A DNA stretch of 64,000 bases, from the NCBI RefSeq assembly GCF_030734285.1, contig NZ_CP132294.1, positions 2,418,001 to 2,482,000 of the forward strand, given 5' to 3'. Positions 62,538-64,000 of the stretch are shown in pieces. The translations under genes were made by a program, and so were the position numbers. Position 1 is the stretch's first letter, and every line of letters starts with the position of its first letter. The notes under the pieces were generated by a model that did not search any database, was not told the origin of the DNA, and worked only from the letters and a program-made list of their open reading frames with translations. Origin of the DNA: Natronococcus sp. AD-5. GTDB taxonomy: Archaea; Halobacteriota; Halobacteria; Halobacteriales; Natrialbaceae.

Positions 62538-63083
62538 ATGGCAGTACTCGAGACGATCGTCGTCGCCTTCTGGGCGATGTTGCCCGCCTACGTCCCCAAT
62601 AACGCCGCGGTCCTGGCCGGCGGCGGCCGACCGATCGACGCCGGCCGGACGTGGGGAACGAAGCGAGTACTCGGCGACGGAAAGACCTGGCGCGGGACGG
62701 CCGCGGGGATCCTCGCGGGGATGGGCCTCGCCGGCGTCCTCAACGTCCTCGCGGACGACGTAAGCGCAGCGCTCGGATTCGACGTGCCGACGTTCGTGCT
62801 GCCGGCGGCGATCGGACTCGCGGCCGGGGCGATGCTCGGCGACATCCTGGCCTCGTTCCTCAAACGTCGGAGCGGCCGCCAGCGCGGCGCGATGTTCCCC
62901 GGTCTCGACCAGCTCGACTTCGTCGTCGTCTCGCTCCCGCTGACGGCGCTGCTCGCGACCGAGTGGTTCGTCGAGGTCTTCACGTGGGGCGTCATCGCAG
63001 TCGTCGTCGTCCTCACGCCGATCCTCCACGTGACGACCAACGTGATCGCCTACCAGCTGGGACTGAAAAACGAGCCCTGGTAA
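62538..63083 (+). CDS. carS: CDP-archaeol synthase
   Basis: 181 residues. It activates 2,3-di-O-geranylgeranylglycerol phosphate with CTP for archaeal phospholipid synthesis. About five membrane segments; motifs AYVPNNAAVLAGGGRPIDAG near 19, LGDGKTWRGTAAGILAGMGL near 45, GAMLGDILASFLKRRSGRQR near 95 and PGLDQLDFVVVSLPLTAL near 119 are the CarS/CdsA-like signatures. The ATG at 62538 starts at the first membrane helix; an upstream in-frame ATG adds a non-conserved basic stretch. Confidence 0.93.
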   Translation: MAVLETIVVAFWAMLPAYVPNNAAVLAGGGRPIDAGRTWGTKRVLGDGKTWRGTAAGILAGMGLAGVLNVLADDVSAALGFDVPTFVLPAAIGLAAGAMLGDILASFLKRRSGRQRGAMFPGLDQLDFVVVSLPLTALLATEWFVEVFTWGVIAVVVVLTPILHVTTNVIAYQLGLKNEPW

Positions 63084-63095
63084 GGGCCGTCAGTA

Positions 63096-63328
63096 TCAGA
63101 CCGGAAGCCGATTCTCGGGAACGATCACGTCGTCGGTCCAGCGGCGTTCGTTGCACTCGTCGAGCGCGTCCTCGAGTCTTCGAGTCCGTCGAGTTCGAAC
63201 GGAAGCGGGTCGACGCTCCGATCGAACCCGCGCCGACCGTTGAAGCCGCGCTCGAGCGTGACGATCCGATCGCCGACCTCGAGGTTCGTCTCGTCGATCT
63301 GTTCTACCTCCACCTTTAGCTCCGACAT
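63096..63328 (-). pseudogene. Small acidic protein gene with an apparent frameshift
   Basis: The ATG at 63326-63328 reads MSELKVEVEQIDETNLEVGD, RIVTLERGFNGRRGFDRSVD, PLPFELDGLED and then turns basic; the next frame carries acidic, protein-like LEDALDECNERRW and TDDVIVPENRLPV to a stop at 63096. The switch lies near 63170-63190. The total, 233 bp, is one base short of a whole number of codons. The start is an OB/beta-barrel-like strand pattern. Function unknown. A lost base or a sequencing slip is the simplest reading. Confidence 0.6.
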
Positions 63329-63522
63329 CGAGGGTGAGGGGCTTTCCTTTCACGCGCAGAATGGGTCGTGTGAACTCGTGACGCCCCGCAATATTGTTAC
63401 GATTTCTGTATCTGGTGTCATCTATATACGGTCAGTATCCCGCGTTCGGAATCAGTTTCTGTATACGTTCTATATGCTTATTGTGGATAAACTATTTATT
63501 ACTGTTTCACCTGGCCTTACGT

Positions 63523-64000
63523 ATGACGGCAGGCCCACCGATCGACGACCTACACTACGAGGAGGCACCGAACGTGGACACCGTCCCCGGTCCGCGGTCG
63601 CGGGAACTGCTCGAGAAGCAACGCGAGATCGACAGCAGCGCGGTCGCCTACCCCGAGGACATTCCGGTCGCGTTCGAGGAGGGGTCGGGAGCGACGGTCC
63701 GCGACGTCGACGGAAACACGTACATCGACATGTTCGCCGGAATCGGCGTGCTCAACGTCGGCCACGCGAATCCGTACGTCCTCGAGGCCGTCCACGAGCA
63801 GGCCGACAAGCTCGTCCACACGGTCGACTTCCCGACGGAAGCCCGACTCGAGCTGATCGAAAAGCTCGACGAGATCGCACCCGCGGGCCTGCAGGGGAAC
63901 AACAAGGTCGTCTTCGGCGGCCCCACCGGCAGCGACGCGATCGAGGCCTCGATCAAGCTCGCCAAGTACAACACCGGCGGCGACGGCCTGATCGCGTTTC
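63523..64000 (+). CDS. Class III aminotransferase (N-terminal part, cut by window edge)
   Basis: 159 residues visible from the ATG at 63523. PLP-dependent class III start: [20 protein letters not shown] near 57, [19 protein letters not shown] near 79, [18 protein letters not shown] near 103 and [20 protein letters not shown] near 128. The family includes 4-aminobutyrate and acetylornithine/ornithine aminotransferases; the visible part does not decide. The PLP Lys lies beyond the window. The 194 bp upstream are AT-rich (63385-63515), with several promoter-like boxes. Confidence 0.88.
   Translation, partial: MTAGPPIDDLHYEEAPNVDTVPGPRSRELLEKQREIDSSAVAYPEDIPVAFEEGSGATVRDVDGNTYIDMFAGIGVLNVGHANPYVLEAVHEQADKLVHTVDFPTEARLELIEKLDEIAPAGLQGNNKVVFGGPTGSDAIEASIKLAKYNTGGDGLIAF

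Noticed and set aside
1-64000. tRNA, rRNA, integrase, transposase or prophage signatures
   Set aside because: By eye I found no cloverleaf, no rRNA-like block and no recombinase or transposase motif. A covariance-model tRNA scan was not possible here, so a missed tRNA cannot be fully excluded.

Overview
The window reads as chromosomal DNA of an extremely halophilic archaeon (class Halobacteria, probably a Natrinema/Haloterrigena-like member of the Natrialbales). The evidence is high G+C, very acidic predicted proteins, TATA-box promoters about 25-31 bp before start codons (many leaderless), haloarchaeal-only small proteins, AglB/AglJ N-glycosylation genes, CDP-archaeol synthase, CTP-dependent riboflavin kinase and an Orc1/Cdc6 origin. 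The taxon below class level is inferred.

Layout. 1-193: start of a DeoR/GlpR-type repressor cut by the window edge. 0.4-11.4 kb: branched-chain amino acid biosynthesis on the minus strand (leuA, then ilvB-ilvN-ilvC-orf-leuC-leuD, then leuB). A secreted subtilisin-like protease lies between leuD and leuB. leuA carries an apparent one-base frameshift just after its leaderless start. ilvB is preceded by a leader with a 27-codon leaderless upstream ORF ending in an Ile/Val-rich stretch and a hairpin around its stop codon, a possible archaeal attenuator. 11.9-16.9 kb: metal/stress and small haloarchaeal genes (Lrp-TRASH regulator, two ferritin-like proteins, VOC protein, RHH protein, a 39-residue acidic microprotein candidate). 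16.9-17.9 kb: aglJ-like glycosyltransferase. 18.2-20.6 kb: orc1/cdc6 and a replication origin with six ORB-like repeats, four in one orientation and two inverted, flanking an AT-rich segment.

20.7-40.6 kb: a surface-glycan island with two sugar nucleotide epimerases/dehydratases, three glycosyltransferases, seven alkaline-phosphatase-superfamily enzymes, a flippase and the oligosaccharyltransferase AglB. All seven enzymes end in the same LxxLGY(L/M)(E) peptide and appear to use Thr or Ser rather than the sulfatase formylglycine Cys. This is the most unusual gene set in the window.

40.9-49.3 kb: a degenerate Cdc6-like ATPase coupled to glpC, then glpB and glpA (minus strand), divergent from glpK and a membrane protein; together glycerol uptake and catabolism. 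49.4-54.7 kb: phosphoglycolate phosphatase, a broken PQQ-propeller lipoprotein gene, the wyosine enzyme Taw1, and ribK-ribB. 54.9-58.8 kb: a winged-helix regulator, and a His/Asp-rich propeller lipoprotein coupled to a CopC-CopD fusion. 58.9-64 kb: ilvE, a lipoprotein gene enclosed by two inverted copies of a 99-bp compound palindrome, a DUF502 membrane protein, proline dehydrogenase, CDP-archaeol synthase, a frameshifted small gene and the start of a class III aminotransferase.

I saw no tRNA, rRNA, CRISPR array or transposase. Functions are assigned from recognisable motifs without database searches; family names without visible motifs are from memory and carry lower confidence.
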